Source of the DNA: Novipirellula galeiformis
Lineage (GTDB): Bacteria > Planctomycetota > Planctomycetia > Pirellulales > Pirellulaceae
Direction: 5' to 3'
Assembly: GCF_007860095.1 (NCBI RefSeq)
Contig: NZ_SJPT01000006.1
Span: 1 to 64,000 of the forward strand
DNA length: 64,000 nucleotides
Shown: positions 56,041-64,000 of the stretch, piece after piece
How positions within the stretch are numbered: position 1 is the stretch's first letter
How the letters are laid out: every line of letters begins with the position of its first letter
The notes under the pieces: model-generated
The model's database searches: none
Seen by the model: only the letters and a program-made list of their open reading frames with translations
What the model was told of the DNA's origin: nothing
Made by a program: the position numbers and the translations under genes

Positions 56041-56298
56041 ATGCTAATCTCAATTCTCGGTTGGATGCTCGCTGGATTGGTGATCGGAGCGATCGCTCGC
56101 TTGCTCATCCCTGGACGCCAAGAGCTGGGCCTGTTTCGCACGATGGTGCTTGGGATCGTCGGTTCGTTTGTGGGCGGGTTTGTCGGTTACTTATTTTCCG
56201 GCGGATCTCCGCTGCAATCCGCCGGCTGGATCGGCTCCATTATCGGTGCCGTCGCCGTGCTGGCGTTCGCCCTGCGTCGGGATCGAATTTCGACTTAG
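56041..56298 (+). CDS. GlsB/YeaQ/YmgE-type small membrane protein
   Basis: An 85-residue transglycosylase-associated-type protein with three membrane helices: ILGWMLAGLVIGAIARLLIP with the G-R-x-L-x-P-G family motif, GLFRTMVLGIVGSFVGGFVG, and AGWIGSIIGAVAVLAFALRR. The family is stress-linked and of unknown mechanism. It stands alone between two repeat-containing spacers. Confidence 0.92.
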   Translation: MLISILGWMLAGLVIGAIARLLIPGRQELGLFRTMVLGIVGSFVGGFVGYLFSGGSPLQSAGWIGSIIGAVAVLAFALRRDRIST

Positions 56299-56330
56299 GC
56301 GAGCCTCGCATCCGAGCGTGGCGAAGGGGG

Positions 56331-56440
56331 CCGACCGCGCCGCAAGGGCCCGACCGCGCCGCAAGGGCCCGACCGCGTTACACGGGTTCACGCGTCATAC
56401 GGGTTCAACCGCGCCGCACGGGTTCAACCGCCCCGCAAGG
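56331..56440. repeat. 19-bp tandem and degenerate repeats
   Basis: CCGACCGCGCCGCAAGGGC occurs twice in tandem (56331-56349, 56350-56368) with a partial third copy. It is followed by a related pair of ACGGGTTCAACCGC.CCGC units. It lies between the YeaQ-like and cupin genes. Confidence 0.75.
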
Positions 56441-56545
56441 TGCGGGCGATCCCATAATCGCCACGGGCACGTCCTTTGCCTGAACTGAAACGGGGCAACG
56501 CGGCTTGCGTTTCCGTCTCCCCATTATTGAAACGAAACGACTGCG

Positions 56546-56878
56546 ATGGATATCCCCCAAATTCACTCCACTTCGGACGCCGACATCGGATCGATGGGGC
56601 AAACCTATTTGGTGACAGGGAAACAAGTCGCCTTGCGTCATTGGCGTGAAGCCCCTGGCGAGTTCTCCGAGTCGCATTGTCGCGATTATGAAACGGTGGG
56701 CTACTTGTTAAGCGGCGTGATCGAATTGGAGCTCGATGGAGGAAGGGCCACGCTTCACTCTGGCGATTCTTGGCTCGTTCCCTGTGGCGCGCCTCATCGC
56801 TATCGCGTCGTGGAATCGGTCGTTGCCATCGAAGCGACCAGCCCACCGGCACGATTCGGTGGACGTGACGCATGTTAA
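56546..56878 (+). CDS. Small cupin-domain protein
   Basis: A 110-residue single beta-barrel. It has the usual two cupin motifs in loose form: EAPGEFSESHCRDYETVGYL (His and Glu metal ligands) and DSWLVPCGAPHRYRVVE (second His). No signal peptide. Substrate cannot be told. ATG at 56546 is the first reasonable start. It stands alone. Confidence 0.85.
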   Translation: MDIPQIHSTSDADIGSMGQTYLVTGKQVALRHWREAPGEFSESHCRDYETVGYLLSGVIELELDGGRATLHSGDSWLVPCGAPHRYRVVESVVAIEATSPPARFGGRDAC

Positions 56879-57023
56879 AATGCGGGGTCGCCGGCCACGC
56901 CTAGCGCGTCCCTCTTGAAGCGACGCGATTGGTCGCAGGAGGCAATGCCTCGCAATTTCACCTAGCCCAGCCTGTTGAGGGGCCCCAGGCTAGGCGAATT
57001 GCAGAGGCTATGGCTCAGCACAC

Positions 57024-59150
57024 TTATTTCGCCGCGATCGGTTTCATCTCGTCGGCAGTAAGGGCTCGATCGAAAATCGCGATTTCATCGAGACGTCCTT
57101 CCCAATTCGAGTCGTTATCACTGCGTCCACCGAAGAAGATCGAGTCGACGCCGCCAGCGAGATTGGCGAGCGAATCGCTTTGCAATTCCGCTTCTTCGTT
57201 GCCATTCAAATAGACTCGCACTTTCGAACCTTCGCGAACGAGCACAAGGTGGTTCCAGGTCCAACGTTCGATCGGAGTCGTGCCGAAGACGGGCTCGTTG
57301 CCGGTTCCCTGTTGAAACATCAAACGTCCTTGATGGTCTCCCACGCCTGCGACGCCAAGATGCTCACCGGCCGAGGTGATGCTGTGGGCGTGGTCGCGTG
57401 AGAACAGCCAACCAGCGGTCTCACGCGCCTCGACGGGCATCCCGTTCCAGAACCACATCGAGACGCTGTAGCCATCCTTCAAGCCGCTGATTCGCGATCG
57501 CATCCGGCCGCCAGCGAAATGAGCGCTGCGATTGGGGTCCATGTCATTGGTAAACGCAGACGAGTGGGGTCCGGCCAAGAAAAAGACAACGCCGGGTTCG
57601 TAGATACCATCGCGTTGGTGTCCGCTGATGTCCCGCGCGACCGGGGCTTCCATTTCATCGAGGCGCCAATAGCCCAACGGCGCGGCTTCCAACATCGCGG
57701 TGCATGCCGGTCCTTGAGGTTGCATGTGAGGGCGTCGTGCTTTGCCGCTCACTTCTTCGAGCAATCGCATTCCGGCTGCGATAATCTTCGGCTCGGCTTG
57801 CGCTTCGAGACCCGCCGAACGAGCCGCAAAGGTGTTATAGCCACCCAACGGATGTTGTTCGGGCGGCGGGATATAGCCGTCCGCTCCATTGGCCAATTCG
57901 ATCACCATCGTTTTCTCGAGCGGACTTTGACGTTTCAGCTTCAATCCGGAGAGGGCATAGGTTTCATTCGGAGTCGTGGCGATTGCGATCTCACCAATCC
58001 GGATGGCTTGGACCACGACATCGGTGGATTGCAGTTCATGCAACAGCACCTGTTCACGTGCGTAGACCTCGGTGATTGTCTTGGGCATGCGTCCCTCCAT
58101 CGATTCGACGATCCGCTGGCCCCATTCGAGCCGTTGTTGATCGGGGACGCGGTAGGGCAAATGCAACCGAGACTCAGCCATGGCAATCGAATCGGCATTT
58201 TCGAATTCGATGGTGTCGAACGTCTCGGTCGCAATCTTCAACAAGCCCTCGGTGTACGACTCAATCGTCGAGTAGGCACTGTGATCGGTTTGCGTGTAAT
58301 CGCGTCGCCAGATATCACCGCTGCAACCATGTGACATCGCAGCGACGACGTTCTTTGCATCGGGATGTTTAGTTTTGATGTAGTCCTGCAAGCCGTTGGC
58401 AAACAAGCCAAAGTAATCCGCGCTGATCGGTGAATCGCCAAAGTAGTGCATCGAAAAATTCGACAACACGGCGATCGGCACGCCCGCGTGGGATTCGAAG
58501 GCAATCAGCGAGAGTTGAGGATCTTCGGGGCCCGATTCACCGGTGACATCGTCGGGGTTCCGTCCGGCGTGCATATTGGCACGGATGGTGGGATTACCAA
58601 ACGGGTCGGTATCCACGCGATCGGGGCGACGAATCCAACGTCGCAGCGCAGTGAACTCAGGCGCTTGGGCGGTCCCCCAGCCGACACGGGCGGGTTGTAG
58701 ATTGCTTTCCGCCGCGACGATCGCTTCGACAATCCCCTCGCGCAACAGCGGAACGTAGGCCAGATCGACATCGCTGCCGAGCAGCCCCATCGATGAAGGC
58801 GCGGTGTGCGTGTGCGTCGCCGAAATCATGATGTGATCTGGCTTGAGCTTGCTGCGTTTGGCGGCGCGATGTTTGGCGTCATCTAACAGCATCGTGGGGA
58901 TCATGCAACTATCGACGACGACCATCGCGATCGATTCGGTACCGTCGCTGATCACGATGGCACGAGCGTTGACGGGCGTTTTGATTTTCTGACCGGAACT
59001 AGCGGTCATGTTCCCGTTGACGATCACGGGGAACTCGTTCGGAGAAATATTCACAATCGCCGCTCCGACTTGCAGGTCGGCCAGTGCGGTTGAGTTCAAT
59101 AAAGGAATTGAGGAAAGCGTGACCATCGTCACGAGACAGAATCGAAACAT
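57024..59150 (-). CDS. Neutral ceramidase-like domain fused to a LamG-like domain, secreted
   Basis: An exported protein of 708 residues. Signal peptide about 1-24 (LVTMVTLSSIPLLNSTALA). The neutral/alkaline non-lysosomal ceramidase-type domain (25-450) has ARAIVISDGTESIAMVVVDS, ISATHTHTAPSSMG with zinc-type His, HYFGDSPISADYFG and MSHGCSGDIWRRDYT. The C-terminal part (about 480-708) is a LamG/concanavalin-type beta-sandwich (YSVSMWFWNGMPVEARETAG; WNHLVLVREGSKVRVYLNGN; WEGRLDEIAIFDRALT). Planctomycetes often add LamG modules to secreted hydrolases. Whether it acts on ceramide or another substrate is unknown. Confidence 0.88.
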   Translation of the reverse strand: MFRFCLVTMVTLSSIPLLNSTALADLQVGAAIVNISPNEFPVIVNGNMTASSGQKIKTPVNARAIVISDGTESIAMVVVDSCMIPTMLLDDAKHRAAKRSKLKPDHIMISATHTHTAPSSMGLLGSDVDLAYVPLLREGIVEAIVAAESNLQPARVGWGTAQAPEFTALRRWIRRPDRVDTDPFGNPTIRANMHAGRNPDDVTGESGPEDPQLSLIAFESHAGVPIAVLSNFSMHYFGDSPISADYFGLFANGLQDYIKTKHPDAKNVVAAMSHGCSGDIWRRDYTQTDHSAYSTIESYTEGLLKIATETFDTIEFENADSIAMAESRLHLPYRVPDQQRLEWGQRIVESMEGRMPKTITEVYAREQVLLHELQSTDVVVQAIRIGEIAIATTPNETYALSGLKLKRQSPLEKTMVIELANGADGYIPPPEQHPLGGYNTFAARSAGLEAQAEPKIIAAGMRLLEEVSGKARRPHMQPQGPACTAMLEAAPLGYWRLDEMEAPVARDISGHQRDGIYEPGVVFFLAGPHSSAFTNDMDPNRSAHFAGGRMRSRISGLKDGYSVSMWFWNGMPVEARETAGWLFSRDHAHSITSAGEHLGVAGVGDHQGRLMFQQGTGNEPVFGTTPIERWTWNHLVLVREGSKVRVYLNGNEEAELQSDSLANLAGGVDSIFFGGRSDNDSNWEGRLDEIAIFDRALTADEMKPIAAK

Positions 59151-59514
59151 GGAATCCCTATGGATTGGGGGAAGGTAATCAAGAGTGAGGAGTGGTTTGC
59201 GTTGCTCGTCGCAGCGACCTCAGGGGGGAGTGATCGACCATCATAATGGATTGCAAAACATAGTGGGGCCTTCGTAGTCCCACTCGCGACAAGATTCTCG
59301 GCTGGCTCACCTTTCCACATCCCCTTGGGTTTGTCAAAACAGGGGCTAAATGATCGCGTGATCGAGTGCGACATTACGGTCGATCACGGGCCCCGAACGG
59401 ATCACGGGTCCCCAACGGATCACGGGTCCCAAACGGGTCGAACCGTCGTCATCAGTCTGGCGCCCCCTCGGTCGTTCGCCATTCACGTCCGCCGCAGCCC
59501 ATCGAGCGTCCTTC
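59151..59514. other. Intergenic region upstream of tgt with an 18-bp triple repeat
   Basis: A divergent spacer between the ceramidase-like gene and tgt. Three tandem 18-bp units based on GATCACGGGTCCCCAACG (59382-59435) are the main feature. No clear promoter hexamers are visible. Confidence 0.6.
59382..59435. repeat. 18-bp tandem repeat, three units
   Basis: Units are GATCACGGGCCCCGAACG, GATCACGGGTCCCCAACG and GATCACGGGTCCCAAACG, one to three differences apart. The array lies about 80 bases before the tgt start. Confidence 0.9.
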
Positions 59515-60639
59515 ATGAGCCAATTTTCCTACCAACTGCTTTCTCAAGATCTCGAAACCGGGGCGCGGCGGGGCGTGTTTTCGACGCCGCACGGAACCGT
59601 CCAAACGCCCGCGTTCATGCCCGTGGGGACCCAAGGGACCGTCAAAGGGGTGACGATTGATCAAGTCGCCGCGACTGGGGCCGAAATGATCCTGGGGAAC
59701 ACCTATCACTTGGCCCTGCGGCCGGGCCACGAAACGGTGCGTCGGCTCGGCGGGCTGCATGGGATGACGTTGTGGGAAGGCCCCATTTTGACCGACAGCG
59801 GTGGGTTCCAAATTTTCAGTCTCGAGTCGATCCGCGAAATCACCGAACAACAGGCCACGTTTCGAAGCCACATCGATGGTTCGATCGTCCAGTTGACTCC
59901 CGAACACAGCATCGAGATCCAAGAGTCACTCGGTAGCGATGTTGCGATGGTGCTCGATCATGTGGTGGCGTTGCCCGCGCCGCGTTCGACCGTGGTCGAT
60001 GCGATGGAGCGTTCGATCCGTTGGGCCGGCCGCTGTTTGAACGCGGCGACGCGTGACGATCAAGCTCGCTTTGCGATCGTCCAGGGAGGCTTGGAGGCGG
60101 AACTACGCATCCAATGTGCGAAAGAGTTAGCGACGATGGATTTCGAAGGCTTCGCCGTGGGCGGCCTTAGTGTCGGCGAGGCGCCATCGGAAATGTACCG
60201 CATCACCGCAGCCACTTGCCCGCATCTGCCCGCCGACAAGCCCCGTTATTTGATGGGAGTCGGGCGGCCAATCGATTTGTTGGAGAGCATTGCTCGCGGG
60301 ATCGATCTTTTCGATTGTGTGATGCCGACCCGAAACGGTCGCAATGCGATGGCGTTCACCGACCGTGGGAACGTCAAAATTCGCAACGCGACCTACCGCG
60401 AAGACACCCGTCCCCTCGAAGAACATTGTCCCTGTTTGGCGTGTCGTCACAGCCTCGGCTACCTGCGGCACTTGTTCGTGGCCAAAGAGATGTTGGGACC
60501 GATTCTATTGACGATCCATAACTTGACGTATTACCAACGGGTGATGTCCGAGGCGCGAGCGGCGATCGAAAACAACACGTTTGCGCAATACGTCCGCGAA
60601 AAGAAAGCGGGCTGGGGCATGGTCGACGAGCTGCCTTAA
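59515..60639 (+). CDS. tgt: tRNA-guanine transglycosylase (queuine tRNA-ribosyltransferase)
   Basis: Exchanges the wobble guanine for preQ1 in tRNAs with GUN anticodons. Motifs: [46 protein letters not shown] with catalytic Asp, [44 protein letters not shown] with the nucleophile Asp region [12 protein letters not shown], and zinc ligands in CPCLACRHS followed by a distal His (LTIHNLTYY). At 374 residues it is full length. Its stop shares TTAA with the stop of the convergent Wzz-like gene. Confidence 0.97.
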   Translation: MSQFSYQLLSQDLETGARRGVFSTPHGTVQTPAFMPVGTQGTVKGVTIDQVAATGAEMILGNTYHLALRPGHETVRRLGGLHGMTLWEGPILTDSGGFQIFSLESIREITEQQATFRSHIDGSIVQLTPEHSIEIQESLGSDVAMVLDHVVALPAPRSTVVDAMERSIRWAGRCLNAATRDDQARFAIVQGGLEAELRIQCAKELATMDFEGFAVGGLSVGEAPSEMYRITAATCPHLPADKPRYLMGVGRPIDLLESIARGIDLFDCVMPTRNGRNAMAFTDRGNVKIRNATYREDTRPLEEHCPCLACRHSLGYLRHLFVAKEMLGPILLTIHNLTYYQRVMSEARAAIENNTFAQYVREKKAGWGMVDELP

Positions 60640-62105
60640 CGCGGTGCCCGGCGATCAACGATCTGGGCACTGGGAGCAACCGAGGCGACATCGACCGATC
60701 CGCTTTGGTCGCTTTCGCGTCGTCCGCTACGTTGCAAATAATCGCTCCAGCGGCGTCCCTTTCGTGATTCCGTCGGTCCCGGTGCGATCAAGAACACCGC
60801 CCCGAGTCCAAACAACAATCCTGCGGACGCCGACCCCAATGTGACCAAGGTTCCACCGGGGCCGACCGGTTTATCGGAGACTTGGGGAGGGCCAAGCTCC
60901 GCAACCAAGTTGGTCGACAACGCCGCAGCGCGACTGGCTTGGGCATCCGCAAGCGCCCGCTCGGCTTCTTCTAACAGGGTCGTTCGATGGCGTACTTCGG
61001 CGTCGACGTTGGCATAGTCCGTTCGCGCCGCAGCGAGCGCGTCGAGGCGAACGGTTAGTTGTTCTTTGCGTTCTTCCAATCGTGCCACGCGTGCTTTTTC
61101 CAGCTTCAATGTCGGCTGCATGGCTTGCACTGCCCCCCGCGCCTCCTCTTGCATGCGGCTACGAATTTGAGCTTCGGTTGCTTTGGCATTCCGCAGTGCG
61201 GGATGTTCCGCGGTACGGTTCGCCGCAAGTTCGCTGCTTCGGATTTGTGCGTCCACCAAGCCATCCTTCAATCGCAACAGCGAAGGTTGAAGCGATAACA
61301 AATCGCTGCCACTGGCGAGCAGGTGATCGGGGTTCTCCGATCCCGCGACCAAAAGTGCCTCCAACGAATGCAGTTTTTGTAGGTCGAGTTCCGCGACTTG
61401 TAGCTCGCGGACGGTTTCCTCGAGCGTTCGCCGGTTGGTACCGTCCCCGGCAATCGCATCGTTGAGGTTTCGCAGTTCACCGAGATCGGCTGCAAATTTG
61501 ACTTCGTACACTCGCATTCGCGAGGCGGCCGCGTCCAAATTGTGCTGGGCCAAGTTTCGTGCGTGTGTCAATTCAGCAATCACGCTGTCGGCTCGCACTT
61601 GGCGAATGGTCCTCAAGTGCAACGTCAAGTTATCAAACAACGCTTTACAAAATTCGACGGCGCGTTGTTGGTCTTTTGCTTTGACTTGCAAATACACCAT
61701 TTCCGTGCTGCCAAACTCGGATCCCTGGGGAGCGAGCAAGTTGACGGCGTCCTTGGCAATCGCGTCGACCACTTTGGTCGTGGGCCAAGCGGTGTCGCTG
61801 GTTCCCGATGGAGGGCCGATTTGGCGCAACGCTCCGGCAACCACCTCGGGATTTTGAGTCATTTCAAGAATCGTTTCTTGTGCCGACTTCAACTCCGTTT
61901 GGCTGTTAAATCGTCCCGATCGATCGAGCGAAGTGGAAGCTTCGTTTCGCACGACCAAAGGTTGTCGTGCCGAATAGACGTCGCTACTAAACAAGGCGAC
62001 ACAGACGCCAAAAAAGGCGAATAAAACGGTAGCCCCCATCCACAAGGGAGCGAACACGACCAGAACGTTGCGAACGTGTTTCCACGGAATCGGAGCAGCT
62101 GACAT
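60636..62105 (-). CDS. Second Wzz/GumC-like chain-length protein
   Basis: A 489-residue inner-membrane protein. It has an N-terminal helix ([20 protein letters not shown]), a Wzz-type segment ([32 protein letters not shown]), then a long coiled coil (about 180-400, with LHSLEALL and [20 protein letters not shown]), and a C-terminal helix ([20 protein letters not shown]), followed by a basic tail. No kinase motif. ATG at 62105 is preferred over the upstream in-frame start at 62117. It faces tgt convergently with the two stop codons overlapping in TTAA. A related gene is at 3012-4682. Confidence 0.8.
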   Translation of the reverse strand: MSAAPIPWKHVRNVLVVFAPLWMGATVLFAFFGVCVALFSSDVYSARQPLVVRNEASTSLDRSGRFNSQTELKSAQETILEMTQNPEVVAGALRQIGPPSGTSDTAWPTTKVVDAIAKDAVNLLAPQGSEFGSTEMVYLQVKAKDQQRAVEFCKALFDNLTLHLRTIRQVRADSVIAELTHARNLAQHNLDAAASRMRVYEVKFAADLGELRNLNDAIAGDGTNRRTLEETVRELQVAELDLQKLHSLEALLVAGSENPDHLLASGSDLLSLQPSLLRLKDGLVDAQIRSSELAANRTAEHPALRNAKATEAQIRSRMQEEARGAVQAMQPTLKLEKARVARLEERKEQLTVRLDALAAARTDYANVDAEVRHRTTLLEEAERALADAQASRAAALSTNLVAELGPPQVSDKPVGPGGTLVTLGSASAGLLFGLGAVFLIAPGPTESRKGRRWSDYLQRSGRRESDQSGSVDVASVAPSAQIVDRRAPR

Positions 62106-62251
62106 AACGAGTCTCAACGTGAAAGTTTTTAAACACTACTTAAAAACTTAGGTCTCAATTAATGCCACGATGAAAAAACGAGTGCAAAAAGAGCAAACAT
62201 CCAGCAGAGATTCGCGACCGCATGACCGCGTGAGGGACGATTCCCACGCGA

Positions 62252-62584
62252 CTAGGCCAACGCCGGTTGGTCCGTGTAGAGATCGAGCAATTGGCTTTGC
62301 ACCTTCACCGCGCGAAGCAAGATCCACAATTGATCGGGGGTAAAGGAAATCGGCCCGCTGTTACACAATTGTTCCAATTCATCGGCGACCGCGGCATGTT
62401 GATCCGCCGCGGCTTCGAGACGAAAACTTGCATTCTTCCAAGCTCGCATCAACGATGCTTCTTCGGCCAACTCTCGAGTATCCGTGGTTTGGGTCAAGAT
62501 CAACAGACTCAACCGCGCCACCTCCGCAGGAGGCAATTCGGGGTGAATGGCATTAATTCGCTGGGCGAGTTCGTGACAAGTCAT
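62252..62584 (-). CDS. Small hypothetical helical protein
   Basis: A 110-residue soluble protein, mostly helical (CHELAQRINAIHPELPPAEV; ELAEEASLMRAWKNASFRLE; DELEQLCNSGPISFTPDQLW). No family recognised and no signal peptide. It is upstream of and in the same direction as the Wzz-like gene, with a 146-base gap. Confidence 0.6.
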   Translation of the reverse strand: MTCHELAQRINAIHPELPPAEVARLSLLILTQTTDTRELAEEASLMRAWKNASFRLEAAADQHAAVADELEQLCNSGPISFTPDQLWILLRAVKVQSQLLDLYTDQPALA

Positions 62585-63142
62585 GAGAGATTAATTTCTG
62601 TCCAAACGGCTTGAAGTTGAACGCACGGTCCACCTCAACGTTTGGTCAAGGAATGGGCTTGACGATGATTACACGGCAATTCGATCGCTCCTTGCACCCT
62701 CGAACACCACGGCCCCCCGACGTGCTCGTTACAACAGAACGAATTACAAAACCCTAGGTCACGTTCGTACACGAAGCAAGAAATTTTCAAAAACGGGTCT
62801 TCGATCCTATCCCAATAGGGATTGAGGAGATTAGCCGTAGGTTAGCGAAGCGCCCGCTGCGCAATGCGAGAGTGCAAAATCGCTTTCGCCCCTGACGGGG
62901 GCGTCGCCCGGTTGTCTGCGACCCTTTCTGGGGCAATCCAGAGGTTGGCTTAGGTTTTCCGGTCGAGTTCGCTACCCTCAAACCACCCGCTAATTGCTGA
63001 AATCCCGCTCGGCATTGGGCTCAAAAAAGAAGTGGTGGATAAAGCACGGCCAAGGGCTCGGCCCCTTTGTTAGGCGCACGCGCTGGATGCGAACAATCGG
63101 TCGGGCCGTGTGCTCTACTCAATCTCTAATGACTCGTGGTCT
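62585..63142. other. Intergenic region without a recognised gene
   Basis: About 560 bases lie between two minus-strand genes. Short open frames on either strand have no family resemblance. A CCTATCCCAATAGGG inverted motif occurs near 62808. Nothing else stands out. Confidence 0.5.
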
Positions 63143-64000
63143 CTAATGCCCCGCCGCGGCCGGAGACTTATCTTTCAGGCTCGCTAGATAGGCGACCAGA
63201 TCACGTAGCTCGCGTGCGGAGAGCTGTTTAATCAAGTCGGCGGGCATCGCAGATTTCCCTGAACGACGGGCGACGATTTGCGTTTGATCGATTCGTTTCA
63301 AGACGCCATCGCTTTGGATGACTTCGATCACCTCATCGCTTTCCGATTTCACGATGCCCGTGACCACTTGCCCGTCTTCGTCCGCAATCACTGCGGTTTC
63401 AAAGCCTTTGGCAATCGCGGCATTAGGTAAACAAATCGACTCAAGCAAATAGCGTGCATCTTTGTCGCTACCAATCGTCGTCAGATTGGGGCCGACCTCG
63501 CCTCCGGTGCGATCGACTTTGTGGCATCGCACACACGACAACTCGGTCTTGGCAAAGAGTCGTTTTCCCTTGGCGACGTTGCCACCGTGGAGCGACAACA
63601 ACCATTTGCCAAGCGGATCGTTTTCCGCAAGCGACGTTTGAAACTGCTTTAAATTCGCTGCCACCGTATCGGGCAACTTGCCCTGGGCGAGCAACGACTC
63701 GGCAGCCTCGACCACATTCAATTGCACTTCGGGCTGGAGCGTCCCCGCTAAATAGCTCTGGAGCGCAGCTTGAATCGCTTCGCTGGCACGCGGATCGGTC
63801 GATTGTGCCAACGTGTCCCAGGCAATGCGTTGGAGCGACGCGTTGCGGCTTTGCGTGGCGGCAATCATCACTTCGATCGAAGCGGCAAGGTCATGCTCGG
63901 CGAGCACTCGCAGCGCTGCTTCGGCGAGCGCGTCGGCGGGCACTAAACGGGTCTCTTTGGCCAGTTTGACCGCATTGGCAGGATCGAGTTTGGCTAAACC
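63143..64000 (-). CDS. HEAT-repeat/cytochrome c-type planctomycete protein, C-terminal part
   Basis: The frame stays open to the right edge of the window, so only the last 286 residues or so are seen. The first part looks like HEAT-type helical repeats (ALAEAALRVLAEHDLAASIE; RNASLQRIAWDTLAQSTDPR). The end is a PVC-type haem-binding domain: GKRLFAKTELSCVRCHKVDR with the CVRCH haem motif, GGEVGPNLTTIGSDKDARYL, and SARELRDLVAYLASL with the MPADL sixth-ligand Met. Such domains end large membrane-bound dehydrogenase-like proteins of planctomycetes. The GTG at 63943 is internal to the open frame and not a credible start. Confidence 0.9.
   Translation of the reverse strand, partial: GLAKLDPANAVKLAKETRLVPADALAEAALRVLAEHDLAASIEVMIAATQSRNASLQRIAWDTLAQSTDPRASEAIQAALQSYLAGTLQPEVQLNVVEAAESLLAQGKLPDTVAANLKQFQTSLAENDPLGKWLLSLHGGNVAKGKRLFAKTELSCVRCHKVDRTGGEVGPNLTTIGSDKDARYLLESICLPNAAIAKGFETAVIADEDGQVVTGIVKSESDEVIEVIQSDGVLKRIDQTQIVARRSGKSAMPADLIKQLSARELRDLVAYLASLKDKSPAAAGH

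Overview
The window looks like chromosome of a planctomycete, most likely a Rhodopirellula/Pirellulaceae-type bacterium. The basis is family content, not a database match: a PSCyt1-DUF1549-DUF1553 protein paired with a DUF1501 protein, a DUF1559 pseudopilin-like protein followed by a small lipoprotein, a C-terminal fragment of a HEAT/cytochrome-type protein, and many perfect palindromic repeats between genes.

Layout. (1) 1-6.1 kb: an exopolysaccharide locus running off the left edge, with an O-antigen-ligase-like membrane protein, a Wzz/GumC-like chain-length protein and a secreted Gly-rich protein. (2) 6.1-15.0 kb: planctomycete surface/secretome genes (PSD1 protein, DUF1501, DUF1559, lipoprotein) separated by long repeat-bearing spacers. 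(3) 15.0-46.1 kb: a large block of different character. A minus-strand run reads adh, gpmA, SpoIIAA-like, glgP, xfp, P3A-type cation ATPase, glgX; its upstream end holds two small orphan genes. A plus-strand run holds a Cys-rich membrane protein, an L-lactate dehydrogenase remnant, a TolC/HlyD/YbhF/YbhS/YbhR-type efflux set, MarC, a RIC di-iron repair protein and a frameshifted ACT_3 protein. It closes with a minus-strand MDR reductase, an NtrC-type regulator, a multi-PAS histidine kinase and a lone receiver protein. Together these read as glycogen mobilisation, phosphoketolase/alcohol fermentation, membrane energisation, nitrosative or redox repair, and two-component control: a low-oxygen or stress fermentation module. 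(4) 46.5-47.7 kb: a decayed tyrosine recombinase lying against a tRNA-Ser(CGA), so block 3 may be an old genomic island. (5) 47.7-60.6 kb: PII protein, NfeD/NfeD/FloA membrane-domain operon, BrkB-like protein, YeaQ-like protein, cupin, ceramidase-LamG fusion, tgt. (6) 60.6-64 kb: a second Wzz-like protein, a small hypothetical, and the C-terminus of a cytochrome-type protein running off the right edge.

Several genes in block 3 show visible decay or frame disruption: the ldh remnant, the ACT_3 gene broken at a run of five G, a membrane gene broken by a perfect 14-bp tandem duplication, and a palindromic repeat carried in-frame inside glgP. All functional assignments rest on motif and family recognition by eye; no searches were run.
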